Below, in pieces: positions 1-8,436 of a stretch of 64,000 nt of DNA (the first letter of the stretch is position 1; the number at the start of each line of letters is the position of its first letter). The position numbers were made by a program, and so were the translations under genes. This DNA is from JAIVJG01 sp964236735 (GTDB lineage: Bacteria > Acidobacteriota > Blastocatellia > Pyrinomonadales > Pyrinomonadaceae). The stretch is taken from assembly GCA_964236735.1 (NCBI GenBank), contig CAXSFM010000001.1, forward strand, positions 248,001 to 312,000, written 5' to 3'. The notes under the pieces were generated by a model that saw nothing but the letters and a program-made list of their open reading frames with translations, was not told where the DNA came from and did not search any database.

Positions 1-795
1 CTCGCAGCTTATGTAGTCGCTGCCGTTCATTCCATTCTCGCGTTCGTCAACAAACGGCGCGGGGCTGACCGCGTGACCACCGTCTCGCTCATCATCGGCT
101 TCGCCGCGCACACGGCGGCAATCATCACTGACTGGATACAGACCGGCCACTACCCGCTTTTTTCCCTGCCGGAGACCGCCACGTTTCTCTCCTGGACGCT
201 CGTCATCGCATACGGGCTGGCCGTCTATCGCTATCGCATACGCGCGCTCGGCGTCTTCCTTTTGCCCATCGTCTGCATACTCGTCTTCGCCTCAAGCGTG
301 ATGCGCGACGGCAACGCTCTGATCAACGCGAGCCGCGTCACGGGTTGCAGCGCGGCGTGGCTTTTTCCGATTCACACGACGCTGCTCTTTCTGGCTTACG
401 CGGCGTTCTTCGTCGCCTTCGCCGCAAGCGTGATGTATCTCTGGCAGGAGAGCGCGCTGAAGTCGAAAAACTTCAACCCCATCTTTCATCGCCTGCCGAG
501 TTTGACGACCGTTGACGACATCGGCTCGACGACGGCGGGTGTCGGCTTCACGCTCTTCTCGCTCGGCATCATTACCGGCGTGATGTGGTCATCGGCCTGC
601 AAGGGGCGCATGTGGCACAACGACCCCATCGAACTTTTCGCGCTCCTGACGTGGGTGATTTACCTCGCGCTACTCCACTTCCGCGTCCAATGGCGCGGGC
701 GCAAAGCGGCGTGGCTCGGCATCGCCGGCTTCTGCGTCGTGCTCTGCACTTTCGCCGGCGCGCTCCTGCTCGGCGGCTATCACGTATTCGGCTAA
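1..795 (+). CDS. CcsA/HemX-like cytochrome c assembly membrane protein (5' truncated by window edge)
   Basis: The reading frame is open to the left edge, so the true start lies outside the window; 264 residues are visible. There are about seven hydrophobic segments. The C-terminal part follows the CcsA/CcmC pattern: a tryptophan-containing loop (MWHNDPIELFALLTW, near residues 201-215 of the visible part), then a helix, a basic W-R-G-R-K-A-A-W stretch and a last helix. CcsA proteins deliver heme for cytochrome c maturation, and relatives called HemX sit directly upstream of hemA in many bacteria, as here. The canonical WWD core (W-x-W-D-P) reads W-H-N-D-P, so the second Trp is missing. Family placement is good; whether it handles heme or tunes HemA is open. 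Confidence 0.75.
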   Translation, partial: LAAYVVAAVHSILAFVNKRRGADRVTTVSLIIGFAAHTAAIITDWIQTGHYPLFSLPETATFLSWTLVIAYGLAVYRYRIRALGVFLLPIVCILVFASSVMRDGNALINASRVTGCSAAWLFPIHTTLLFLAYAAFFVAFAASVMYLWQESALKSKNFNPIFHRLPSLTTVDDIGSTTAGVGFTLFSLGIITGVMWSSACKGRMWHNDPIELFALLTWVIYLALLHFRVQWRGRKAAWLGIAGFCVVLCTFAGALLLGGYHVFG

Positions 796-796
796 C

Positions 797-874
797 GCAG
801 TGGCCGGTAGTCAGCGGCTAGTGAAGAGCAATAAAGCTTTTCACTGCCCACTGCCCACTGCCCACTGCCTACTA
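797..874. repeat. Heptamer-word inverted repeat between ccsA-like gene and hemA
   Basis: The right arm (about 841-874) is tandem CACTGCC heptamers; the left arm (797-825) is a degenerate reverse complement. It begins 2 bases after the upstream stop codon and ends just before the hemA ATG. Its heptamer (GGGCAGT on the other strand) is the same as at 30460-30544. Confidence 0.6.
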
Positions 875-879
875 ACGCA

Positions 880-2148
880 ATGTCCATCGTACTCGTCGGA
901 CTCAACCACAAGACCGCGCCCGTAGAGGTGCGCGAGCGTCTGGCGTTCTCGGACGCGGCGTGCGCCGAGAGCCTGCACGCGCTCGTGGACGGCGAGATCG
1001 TGCGCGAGGGGCTGATCGTTTCGACGTGCAATCGCGTGGAAATTCTCGCGGCGGCAACACCAGCGCACGATGCGGAGGTTAACGCGCGTCTCGAAAATTT
1101 CCTGAGCCGCGAGCATACGGTTCCCGGCGAGTTTTTTCGCAGACACTTCTACACGCACGCCGATGATGCTGCCGTGCGACACATGTTTCGCGTCGCTTCG
1201 TCGCTCGACTCGATGGTCGTCGGCGAGCCGCAGGTGCTCGGACAAGTGCGTCGCGCTTATTCTCTGGCGGTCGAAGCGGGCACGGCGGGGCGCGTGCTGC
1301 ACCGTCTTGTCCATCACGCGCTGCACGTCGCCAAGCGCGTCCGCACGGAGACGGGCATCGCGTCTGCGGCAGTCTCCATCAGCTACACGGCGGTCGAGTT
1401 GGGACGTAAAATTTTCGGCTCGCTCAAAGGCTCGACCGTGCTTTTAGTCGGCGCGGGCGAGATGGCCGAACTCGCCGCGCAACATCTCGCGGGCGCGGGC
1501 GCAAGCCGCGTCCTTGTCTCGAATCGCACGCACGCCGCCGCGCAAGCGTTGGCCGATAAATTTGGCGGCGAGGCCGTTGACTTCGACGCGCTCACCGAAC
1601 ACCTGGCAGAGGCCGACATCATCATCTGCTCAACGGCGGCGGAGAGTTACGTCATCACGCCTGAGATGGCCGCGCGTGCGAGAGAGACGCGACGCAATCG
1701 CCCGGCCTTCTTCATAGACATCAGCGTGCCGCGCAACGTTGATCCGAAGGTGGGCGAACTCGACAATCTCTTCGTCTTCGACGTGGATGATCTCGAATCC
1801 GTCATCGCCTCGAACATTCGCGAGCGCGAGCGCGAGGCCGAGCGCGCCGAGTTGATCGTCGAATCCGAAGTGATGCAGTTTCAGCAGGCTCTGAGGAATC
1901 TCGACATCGGCCCCACCGTCGGCGCGCTCAAAGACAAACTGCGTGACATCGCGCGCGAAGAGTTCGAGCGGCAACGGCAGCGTCTCGGTGACATCACGCC
2001 GGAACAGGAGCGCGCCATCGAAGCGATGCTGCAATCCATCGTTAACAAAATTTCGCATCCCGTCATCCACCGCCTGCGCCGCTCCTACGACACCGGCGAA
2101 GACGAAAACATGCAGGCGTGGCGCGACATTTTCGGACTGGAAGAGTGA
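880..2148 (+). CDS. hemA: Glutamyl-tRNA reductase
   Basis: First committed enzyme of C5-pathway tetrapyrrole synthesis: NADPH-dependent reduction of Glu-tRNA(Glu) to glutamate-1-semialdehyde in the cytosol. The 422-residue length is normal. The N-terminus has GLNHKTAPVEVRE (7-19) and the catalytic cysteine in STCNRVEI (Cys50). GEPQVLGQVR follows near residue 112, then a Rossmann NADPH fold with LLVGAGEMAELAA (near 188) and a C-terminal helical dimerisation domain. The ATG at 880 puts the catalytic motifs at standard positions. It is followed by hemC and hemD on the same strand, each junction short, so the three are probably co-transcribed. HemL is not in the window. Confidence 0.97.
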   Translation: MSIVLVGLNHKTAPVEVRERLAFSDAACAESLHALVDGEIVREGLIVSTCNRVEILAAATPAHDAEVNARLENFLSREHTVPGEFFRRHFYTHADDAAVRHMFRVASSLDSMVVGEPQVLGQVRRAYSLAVEAGTAGRVLHRLVHHALHVAKRVRTETGIASAAVSISYTAVELGRKIFGSLKGSTVLLVGAGEMAELAAQHLAGAGASRVLVSNRTHAAAQALADKFGGEAVDFDALTEHLAEADIIICSTAAESYVITPEMAARARETRRNRPAFFIDISVPRNVDPKVGELDNLFVFDVDDLESVIASNIREREREAERAELIVESEVMQFQQALRNLDIGPTVGALKDKLRDIAREEFERQRQRLGDITPEQERAIEAMLQSIVNKISHPVIHRLRRSYDTGEDENMQAWRDIFGLEE

Positions 2149-2155
2149 AAGGCGT

Positions 2156-2229
2156 GGGGACAGGGGACGGGAGTCAGGGGCCGGTAAAGGCATTTTATAA
2201 CTGACCCCAGTCCCCCGCTCCCCGTCCCC
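2156..2229. repeat. G-rich heptamer inverted repeat between hemA and hemC
   Basis: The left arm (2156-2185) reads as successive heptamers GGGGACA, GGGGACG, GGAGTCA, GGGGCCG. The right arm (2200-2229) is its approximate reverse complement, with a 14-nt AT-rich loop. It starts about 8 bases after the hemA stop and ends three bases before the hemC ATG, so it leaves no room for a separate purine-rich ribosome-binding site. Confidence 0.7.
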
Positions 2230-2231
2230 TA

Positions 2232-3194
2232 ATGAGAAATCATCTCATCATCGGCTCGCGCGGATCGAAGCTGGCTTTGTGGCAGGCGGAATGGGTGCGC
2301 GCTTCGCTGTCTGCGCTTGATTCGCGCGTGGATGTCCGCATCGAGATTATTAAAACTTCGGGCGATGTGATGCGTGATGCGCCGCTCGCGCTGATCGGCG
2401 GGCAGGGCGTATTCACGAAAGAGCTTGAAACGTCGTTGCTCTCAGGGCAGATAGACATCGCCGTCCACTCGCTCAAAGATTTGCCGACTGTGATCCCCGC
2501 AGGTCTCGCCATCACAGCCATTCCTGAGCGCGAAGACCCGCGCGACGCGCTCGTGGTGCGCGCGGGCGTCAACCTTGCTGAAGCATCGCTCGCCGGTTTA
2601 CACGCCGGCGTGATTGTCGGCACTTCGAGTCTCCGTCGCATCGCACAACTCAAACACAGCAGGCCGGACGCGCTCGTCAAAGACTTGCGCGGGAATGTGG
2701 ACACACGCCTGCGTAAACTCGACGAAGGCGGATACGACGCGCTAATTTTGGCCTCTGCCGGGTTGCGACGACTCGGATTGGCACGTCGCATCACCGCATC
2801 AATTTCGATTGAAGAGATGCTCCCGGCTGTCGGGCAGGGCGCGCTCGGCATCGAGACGCGCGCCGGAGATGAAGAGACGAACACGCTCGTCGCGCGACTC
2901 GACCATGCGGAGACACACGCTGCGGTCGTCGCCGAACGCGCTCTGCTGCGTCAACTCGGAGGCGGCTGTCAAATTCCAATCGCCGCGCACGCCGTTGTGT
3001 CAGGCGCAGATACGCTTCATCTCGACGGCGTGGTCGTCTCGCTCTCCGGCGAGCAGTTCATCAGCGACGCGGTGTCGGGCAAGATGTCCGAGGCTGAAAA
3101 TCTGGGCAGCGAGTTGGCCGAAAGACTTCTTGAAAAGGGCGCGGGTTCAATTTTGTCCGCACTTCCCAACCAAATCGAACGAAACTCGAATTGA
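2232..3194 (+). CDS. hemC: Porphobilinogen deaminase (hydroxymethylbilane synthase)
   Basis: Polymerises four porphobilinogens to hydroxymethylbilane. At 320 residues the length is normal. Motifs run in order: IGSRGSKLALWQAEWV at the N-terminus, IKTSGD, IDIAVHSLKDLPT, DLRGNVDTRLRKLDEG, and the dipyrromethane-cofactor cysteine in LGGGCQIPIAAHA (Cys246). The ATG at 2232 follows a heptamer hairpin directly. The stop codon is 4 bases from the hemD start, which supports co-transcription and possibly translational coupling. Confidence 0.97.
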   Translation: MRNHLIIGSRGSKLALWQAEWVRASLSALDSRVDVRIEIIKTSGDVMRDAPLALIGGQGVFTKELETSLLSGQIDIAVHSLKDLPTVIPAGLAITAIPEREDPRDALVVRAGVNLAEASLAGLHAGVIVGTSSLRRIAQLKHSRPDALVKDLRGNVDTRLRKLDEGGYDALILASAGLRRLGLARRITASISIEEMLPAVGQGALGIETRAGDEETNTLVARLDHAETHAAVVAERALLRQLGGGCQIPIAAHAVVSGADTLHLDGVVVSLSGEQFISDAVSGKMSEAENLGSELAERLLEKGAGSILSALPNQIERNSN

Positions 3195-3198
3195 GACG

Positions 3199-4065
3199 AT
3201 GACGGAGCAACAGACGGACATCATTAGTGAAGCGAAGGATGCAGCCAACCGACATGCGCGTCCACTGCAAGATCGCACCGTGATGATTACACGCGCGCGC
3301 GCGCAGGCTGCCGAGTTCGCCGCCATGCTTGAAGAGTACGGAGCGCGCGTCGTCGCCTGCCCGACCATCGAAATCGTCGAGCCTGAATCTTACGCGCTGC
3401 TCGATGAGGCCATCGAAAATATTTTCGGCTACGACTGGCTCATCTTCACGAGCGTCAACGGCGTCCAACATTTCATGCGACGCATGGAAGTATGCGGCAA
3501 GAGCGCGAGCGAGTTGGACGATGTGCGCGTGTGCGCCATCGGCGACGCGACGGCGCTCAGTCTCGCCGAAGCGCATATCCACGTTGATGTGGTTCCCGAA
3601 ATATTTCAGGCCGAAGGCGTCTTCGCGGCTCTCGAATCATACCTCGGCGGGCGCTTGCAATTTGAGAACTTAAACTTCCTCATCCCGCGCGCCGCCGTCG
3701 CACGCGACTATCTTCCACGCGCGCTCGAAGATGCGGGAGCGCGCGTTGATGTCATCGCGGCTTATCGCACTGTGCGGCCTGAGACGACAGACCGCGCGCG
3801 CGTCGAGGCTCTGCTCGTCGGCGGCGCAGTTGACTGCATCACCTTCACCAGCTCGTCAACCGTCTCGAACTTCGCACAACTTTTCGACACGCGCGATCTA
3901 GGGCAATTGCTGCGCGGCGTCGCCGTCGCCTGCATCGGCGACATCACGTCGCGCACCGCAACCGATTACGGATTACGCACGGACATCCAGCCGCTTGAGT
4001 TCACTGTCCCCGCGCTCGCCCGCGCCATCACCGAATATTTTGCAGACGGGAAGATTGATAGCTAA
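3199..4065 (+). CDS. hemD: Uroporphyrinogen-III synthase
   Basis: Closes and inverts ring D of hydroxymethylbilane to give uroporphyrinogen III. It is a 288-residue protein. The start at 3199 is chosen because it lies 4 bases after the hemC stop; the frame is open further upstream but that part overlaps hemC. HemD sequences are weakly conserved. Supporting marks are the opening VMITRARAQAAEFAAMLEEYGA, read as a repeated two-domain architecture, the DWLIFTSVNGVQHF motif, and the second half with DCITFTSSSTVSNF, the typical 'FTS' segments of the family. It is third in the hemA-hemC-hemD cluster, which makes the assignment secure. Confidence 0.93.
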   Translation: MTEQQTDIISEAKDAANRHARPLQDRTVMITRARAQAAEFAAMLEEYGARVVACPTIEIVEPESYALLDEAIENIFGYDWLIFTSVNGVQHFMRRMEVCGKSASELDDVRVCAIGDATALSLAEAHIHVDVVPEIFQAEGVFAALESYLGGRLQFENLNFLIPRAAVARDYLPRALEDAGARVDVIAAYRTVRPETTDRARVEALLVGGAVDCITFTSSSTVSNFAQLFDTRDLGQLLRGVAVACIGDITSRTATDYGLRTDIQPLEFTVPALARAITEYFADGKIDS

Positions 4066-4074
4066 ACTTAATTT

Positions 4075-5505
4075 ATGGCGAAGAGACGAGTCCTGATTGT
4101 TGATGACGAGCGCGCAGCCGCCGAAAGCTTGGGCGAATTGCTCGGCGCGTGGGGCTACGAGACGGCTCTCGCAGGCGATGGACTCTCCGGCGTTGAGCTT
4201 GCAGAAACTTTTCGCCCTTCAGTCATCCTCACAGACGTGTTCATGCCAAGACTCGACGGCTTCGGACTGTTGCGCGAGATGCGCGAGCGTCAACCGGAAA
4301 TCGCCGTCATCCTTTTGACCGGACGTGGCAGCGTCGAGATGGCCGTGCGCGCGATTCAGGAAGAAGGCGCGTATCACTATTTCGAGAAGCCGTATGACTT
4401 GACCAAGCTGCGCTCGATGGTCGAACGCGCGACGGAATTCGCAGAGGCGCGGCGTGAAAATGAGACGCTCAGGCGGCAACTCCGCGACCGTGGCGCGTTC
4501 GGCGAACTCATCGGCGCGTCCGAGCCGATGCGACAGATTTACTCTCTCGTCGAGCAGGTCGCGCCATCCACCGCATCAGTGCTGCTGACCGGCGAGTCCG
4601 GCACGGGTAAGGAACTCGTGGCGCGCACAATTCATTCCATCAGCCCTCGCCGTGATGCCGCGTTCGTTGCCATCAACTGCTCGGCAATTCCCGACACGTT
4701 GATGGAATCAGAATTGTTCGGCCACGAGAAAGGCGCATTCACGGGCGCGGCGGCGCGGCGTCTGGGCTGTTTTGAACTGGCGCATGGCGGGACGCTCTTG
4801 CTCGACGAGATCGCAGAGATGTCTTACTCGTTGCAGGCGAAACTTTTGCGCGTGCTTGAAGAAAGAAAAATCCGGCGGCTCGGCGGCTCGGTGGAAGTTT
4901 CTGTGGACGTGCGCGTACTCGCGGCCACGAATCGCGACCCGCACGAGGCCGTCCGCGCCGGCACTTTCCGCGAGGATTTGCTCTACCGTCTCAACGTCAT
5001 CACTGTCGAGCTTCCTCCTTTGCGCCGCCGCAAGGATGATCTTCCGCTGCTCGCGCAACATCTCGTCGCGCAATTATCCGAGCGGCACGAACGCCCTGCG
5101 CGTTTCCTGACGCCTGCCGCGCTCGAAGCTCTCAAGTCGCATCACTGGCCGGGCAACGTCCGCGAATTAAGGAATGTCATCGAGCGCGCCGTGATCATTT
5201 GTTCGGGCGAGGCGATTGAGAGACACCATCTCGCGCCCTATCCGCTTGACCAGCGCGCGCGCGTGCGTAGTGAGGACACGATCACGCTGCCCGTCGGCAC
5301 GCCCATCGAAGAAGTTGAGCGGCAGATGATTCTTCGCACGCTCCAGAAGACGGAAAACAACAAGAAGCGCGCTGCCGAATTATTGCAAATCAGCCTGAAG
5401 ACGCTACACAACAAACTGCGCGCGTACCGCGAGCGCGGGATTCTTCACGACCCGGAAGAGTCTACCGCCACGAGTTCAAAGATCGCATCAGGCGCGCATG
5501 ATTAA
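4075..5505 (+). CDS. NtrC-family sigma-54-dependent response regulator
   Basis: A 476-residue protein with three domains. The receiver (1-120) has the phospho-acceptor Asp54 in LTDVFMPRLDG and the conserved Lys near 105 in FEKPYD. The AAA+ domain (about 140-380) has Walker A GESGTGKE at 173-180, an intact sigma-54 contact loop GAFTGA near 220, and Walker B LLLDEIAEM. The C-terminal Fis-type helix-turn-helix contains NNKKRAAELLQISLKTLHNK. It should activate sigma-54 promoters when phosphorylated; the window also encodes RpoN (27913-29541). It begins 9 bases after hemD, so it may be read with the heme genes. No histidine kinase is adjacent, so its partner is unknown. Confidence 0.93.
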   Translation: MAKRRVLIVDDERAAAESLGELLGAWGYETALAGDGLSGVELAETFRPSVILTDVFMPRLDGFGLLREMRERQPEIAVILLTGRGSVEMAVRAIQEEGAYHYFEKPYDLTKLRSMVERATEFAEARRENETLRRQLRDRGAFGELIGASEPMRQIYSLVEQVAPSTASVLLTGESGTGKELVARTIHSISPRRDAAFVAINCSAIPDTLMESELFGHEKGAFTGAAARRLGCFELAHGGTLLLDEIAEMSYSLQAKLLRVLEERKIRRLGGSVEVSVDVRVLAATNRDPHEAVRAGTFREDLLYRLNVITVELPPLRRRKDDLPLLAQHLVAQLSERHERPARFLTPAALEALKSHHWPGNVRELRNVIERAVIICSGEAIERHHLAPYPLDQRARVRSEDTITLPVGTPIEEVERQMILRTLQKTENNKKRAAELLQISLKTLHNKLRAYRERGILHDPEESTATSSKIASGAHD

Positions 5506-5537
5506 GGTCGAATGAATGCTTCGGGCGATTCTCCCGG

Positions 5538-5624
5538 CCTGATGCCGCTTCAAAGATATTAGACAAAATCATCGAATTAACATTGATTTTAGACTTCTAA
5601 CAGAGTTAAGCTGCGGGCATCAGG
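5538..5624. other. Nested inverted repeats (possible structured RNA or two-way terminator)
   Basis: CCTGATGCC at 5538-5546 pairs perfectly with GGCATCAGG at 5616-5624. Inside the loop, AAAATCA at 5565-5571 pairs with TGATTTT at 5584-5590, flanked by two TTAGAC direct repeats. It lies between the convergent ends of the response regulator and the small peptide gene. No known RNA family was recognised. It may be a terminator structure or a small RNA. Confidence 0.35.
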
Positions 5625-5740
5625 TGGAACACTTACCGTGACTGCCTGTATTCATTGACGATTTTTCCACACAATTCGACGTGGTCGCGCTTTTGCTGTT
5701 GCAGCAACCTGTGCGGATTTGAAATGCGTGTTTGTGTTGC

Positions 5741-5977
5741 TTAGAGCGACAGTATGCTACTGATGATTTGGATTGCGCTTTCAGTCACCGCGTCTATGAC
5801 AGTCGTCCCGTCCGCTGACGGCGCTCCTATCGGGGGTGGTGGCGGCTGCGGATAGTCCATGCCGCCTGCCATGACGGATACTGTAAAGACTAAAATCATT
5901 AAAGTTACGGCACAAAGTTGACGAATTTGCTTCACGAATTTTCTCCCGGAAGTGGTAGCTAAGTTGATGTTGGACAT
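5741..5977 (-). CDS. Small secreted peptide of unknown function
   Basis: A 78-residue frame. Residues 13-38 look like a Sec signal: basic start (GRKFVKQIR), hydrophobic core (LCAVTLMILVFTVSVMA) and a likely cut after Met-Ala-Gly. The mature part would be only about 40 residues: a short polyproline run (PQPPPPPIGAP) and a hydrophobic C-terminal segment ending SAIQIISSILSL. It is divergent from the TPR-AAA+ regulator at 6068, with 90 bases between the two starts and a palindrome at 6027-6045. An AAGG sits a few bases before the ATG. I recognise no named family. The layout invites a peptide-plus-regulator model, but nothing in the sequence proves it. Confidence 0.5.
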   Translation of the reverse strand: MSNINLATTSGRKFVKQIRQLCAVTLMILVFTVSVMAGGMDYPQPPPPPIGAPSADGTTVIDAVTESAIQIISSILSL

Positions 5978-6026
5978 TGAACCTTGAAGGCTGGCATGAT
6001 AGCACTGTGCGTAAAATTACTACACC

Positions 6027-6045
6027 CTTGCAAATATTCGGCAAG
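6027..6045. promoter_or_regulatory. Candidate operator palindrome in divergent intergenic region
   Basis: CTTGC and GCAAG arms are separated by 9 bases, about midway between the divergent starts at 5977 and 6068. On the minus strand the same bases contain a TTGC/TTTGCA pair reminiscent of -24/-12 sigma-54 elements, but the GG of the -24 box is not intact. An operator is the simpler reading; both are tentative. Confidence 0.3.
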
Positions 6046-6067
6046 ATAGAAGAAAGGAAGGCCTCAC

Positions 6068-8338
6068 ATGGAATTACAATTAGAGCGGCTCTTACAAGTT
6101 GAAGACGTGACCCTGACTGAAAACGACGGCGCGACGCTCGCGTGTCAGCTCGCCAAACAGTCGGAGATTGCCGGTGATTACGAGAAGGCTCAACAGTTAC
6201 TCGGCGATTTCTGGCAGGGACTCGGCCATTATCCGCGCGTAGAAAACTTGCCGCAGCCTCTGGCTGCAGAGGTGTTGCTGCGCGCTGGTGTCCTGACGGG
6301 TCAGTTGGGCAGTTCCCGGCAATTTGAAGGATTGCAGGAGACGGCAAAGAATTTAATCAGCGAGAGCGTGCGGATTTTTGAGACACTTCATGCAGTGGAC
6401 AAAACGCATGAAGCGCGTCTCGACCTCGCGGTCTGCTACTGGCGCGAAGGAGCTTACGAAGAAGCCCGTGTGATTCTTCGCGGAGTTCTGGGCGAGATCG
6501 GCGGTGAGGTGTCCGAACTGAAGGCGTTGGCGCTGTTGCGGAGCGCGGTTGTTGAACGGTCGGCCTCACGCCACAGAGACGCGCTCCAGATTTTGAGCGA
6601 AGCCGCTCCCCTCTTTGAAGTCATCAACAATCACGCGCTGAAAGGTCAATTTCACGGGCAGCGCGCGCTCGTGCTTAATTATCTTGATGCGGCAGAGAAA
6701 AACGAAGAGTACACAGATCGTGCGTTCGTCGAATATGAGGCAGCGATCTTTCACTTCGAGATGGCCGGGCACGCGCGTTATGTGGCGCGCACGGAAAACA
6801 ATTTAGGCTTTCTCTTTCTCGTCAACGAAAAGCCGGCGGAGGCGCACGAACATCTCGGACGCGCCCGCCAACTCTTCGACGAATTGCGAGATAGCGGAAG
6901 CGTCGCGCAGGTTGACGAGACGCGCGCACGAGTTTTCCTCTTTGAAGGCCGATTCCCGGAAGCCGAGAAGACTGCGCGTGAAGCCGTGCAGTCGCTTGAG
7001 CAGGGCGATGAACGTTCCCTCTTCGCGCAAGCCTTAACGACTTACGGGACGGCGCTCGCACGTCTCCAATGCCATGAACTTTCAGTTGAGATATTTCGTC
7101 GAGCCGCCACAGTCGCCGAACAAGCGGGCGACATTGATGGGGCCGGATTGGCATACCTTTCACTCATCGAAGAGTTGCCCGAATATATTTCTCACGAAGA
7201 ATTACGCTCATCCTATCAACTTGCGGATGACTGTCTCTCGCACACGCAGGATGCAGGCATGCTCAAGCGCCTGCGTGTGTGCGCGCGAAAAATCCTTGAG
7301 GCGCGAAGTCCTGTCACTTCGGCTCCTGCGGCGACCGAATTCATCTACGGCGACTCGCGCACGGGCGATCTCCTGCAAGACGCGCGATTGATCGCGGGCA
7401 CGTCCCGCACCGTGCTGCTGACCGGCGAGACCGGCACGGGCAAGGATGTATTGGCGCGTTTGATTCACAGTTGGAGCGGGCGCACGGGCAAATTGGTGAC
7501 GATCAATTGCGCTTCCATCCATGAAGGACTCTTCGAGTCGCAAATCTTCGGGCATGATAAAGATAACTTTACCGACGCACGCGAAGGCTATGCGGGCGCT
7601 GTCCACGCGGCGGCTGGCGGCACGCTTTTCCTCGACGAGATTTCCGCACTCAGTCCTGACAATCAGGCCAAGTTGCTGCGCCTCGTCGAAGATGGAGAGA
7701 CGCGCAGGCCCGGCACGTCGTTTCCCGAACACGTTGACGTGAGAGTCATTGCCGCCACCAACAGCAACCTTGAGGAATTCGTCGCGAGCGGTCGTTTCCG
7801 CGAAGATTTGCTCTATCGCCTGCAAGCTTTCACGCTTTATCTTCCGCCGCTTCGCAAAAGACAGGAAGACATCGCGCCACTCGCCGCACACTTCATCAAC
7901 AACGCGCGCGCGCAATACGGCAAGCGTGTTTCGTTCGCGCCGGAAGCAGTAGCAGCACTGAGCGCATTGCCATTGAAAGGCAACGCGCGCGAATTGCAAT
8001 CACACATTGAGCGCATGATGCTGGCGGCTGAAGATAACGCTGTCATCACTCCGGCAATGATCGAGGCTACCGAGCTTCGACAGATGGCGAAGACTGATTT
8101 GATGAAGCCGTGGGAGGGATTTTCTCTCAAGGATGAGATTCACCGCATCGAACGTCGTTTCATCGAACTGGCCTTGAAGGAAGCCGGCGGCAAAGTCTCG
8201 CACGCGGCGCGCTTGCTCGGTTTCAAGCATCACGAATCGCTTAACTCGCTGCTCAAACACGGGCATCAGGATTTGCTGGAAGCGCGGCAGCCGGTCACGC
8301 CGCGCCGTCGCAGCATCATCCGCAAGCGCGGACAGTAA
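6068..8338 (+). CDS. TPR-AAA+ transcriptional regulator with degenerate sigma-54 contact loop
   Basis: A 756-residue protein with no receiver domain. Residues 1-390 are helical and TPR-like (for example YVARTENNLGFLFL, EKPAEAHEHLGRARQLF), a typical ligand- or peptide-binding scaffold. Residues about 425-665 form an enhancer-binding-protein AAA+ domain with Walker A GETGTGKD (453-460), Walker B TLFLDEISAL and arginine finger FREDLLYRL. The sigma-54 contact loop is not GAFTGA but DNFTDA (499-504), so direct activation of sigma-54 polymerase is doubtful. The C-terminus has a Fis-like helix-turn-helix (KVSHAARLLGFKHHESLNSL) and a basic tail. A good AAGGAAGG ribosome site precedes the ATG. It is divergent from a small secreted peptide gene and ends in an intrinsic terminator. 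Confidence 0.85.
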   Translation: MELQLERLLQVEDVTLTENDGATLACQLAKQSEIAGDYEKAQQLLGDFWQGLGHYPRVENLPQPLAAEVLLRAGVLTGQLGSSRQFEGLQETAKNLISESVRIFETLHAVDKTHEARLDLAVCYWREGAYEEARVILRGVLGEIGGEVSELKALALLRSAVVERSASRHRDALQILSEAAPLFEVINNHALKGQFHGQRALVLNYLDAAEKNEEYTDRAFVEYEAAIFHFEMAGHARYVARTENNLGFLFLVNEKPAEAHEHLGRARQLFDELRDSGSVAQVDETRARVFLFEGRFPEAEKTAREAVQSLEQGDERSLFAQALTTYGTALARLQCHELSVEIFRRAATVAEQAGDIDGAGLAYLSLIEELPEYISHEELRSSYQLADDCLSHTQDAGMLKRLRVCARKILEARSPVTSAPAATEFIYGDSRTGDLLQDARLIAGTSRTVLLTGETGTGKDVLARLIHSWSGRTGKLVTINCASIHEGLFESQIFGHDKDNFTDAREGYAGAVHAAAGGTLFLDEISALSPDNQAKLLRLVEDGETRRPGTSFPEHVDVRVIAATNSNLEEFVASGRFREDLLYRLQAFTLYLPPLRKRQEDIAPLAAHFINNARAQYGKRVSFAPEAVAALSALPLKGNARELQSHIERMMLAAEDNAVITPAMIEATELRQMAKTDLMKPWEGFSLKDEIHRIERRFIELALKEAGGKVSHAARLLGFKHHESLNSLLKHGHQDLLEARQPVTPRRRSIIRKRGQ

Positions 8339-8394
8339 ACGACCGTCATACAAATTCAACGGCGCGCGACAGCAAGCAAGCCGCGACATCATAA

Positions 8395-8436
8395 GCCAGC
8401 CTCCGAAGTGAAAGCTCAACGGAGGCTGGCCTGTTT
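8395..8436 (+). terminator. Intrinsic terminator after the TPR-AAA+ regulator
   Basis: GCCAGCCTCCG (8395-8405) pairs perfectly with CGGAGGCTGGC (8420-8430), followed by CTGTTTTT. It lies between convergent genes; the T-run favours plus-strand termination. Confidence 0.85.

Noticed and set aside
2809..3198. Longer open frame upstream of hemD.
   Set aside because: It overlaps hemC out of frame and lacks HemD homology; the start at 3199 is right.
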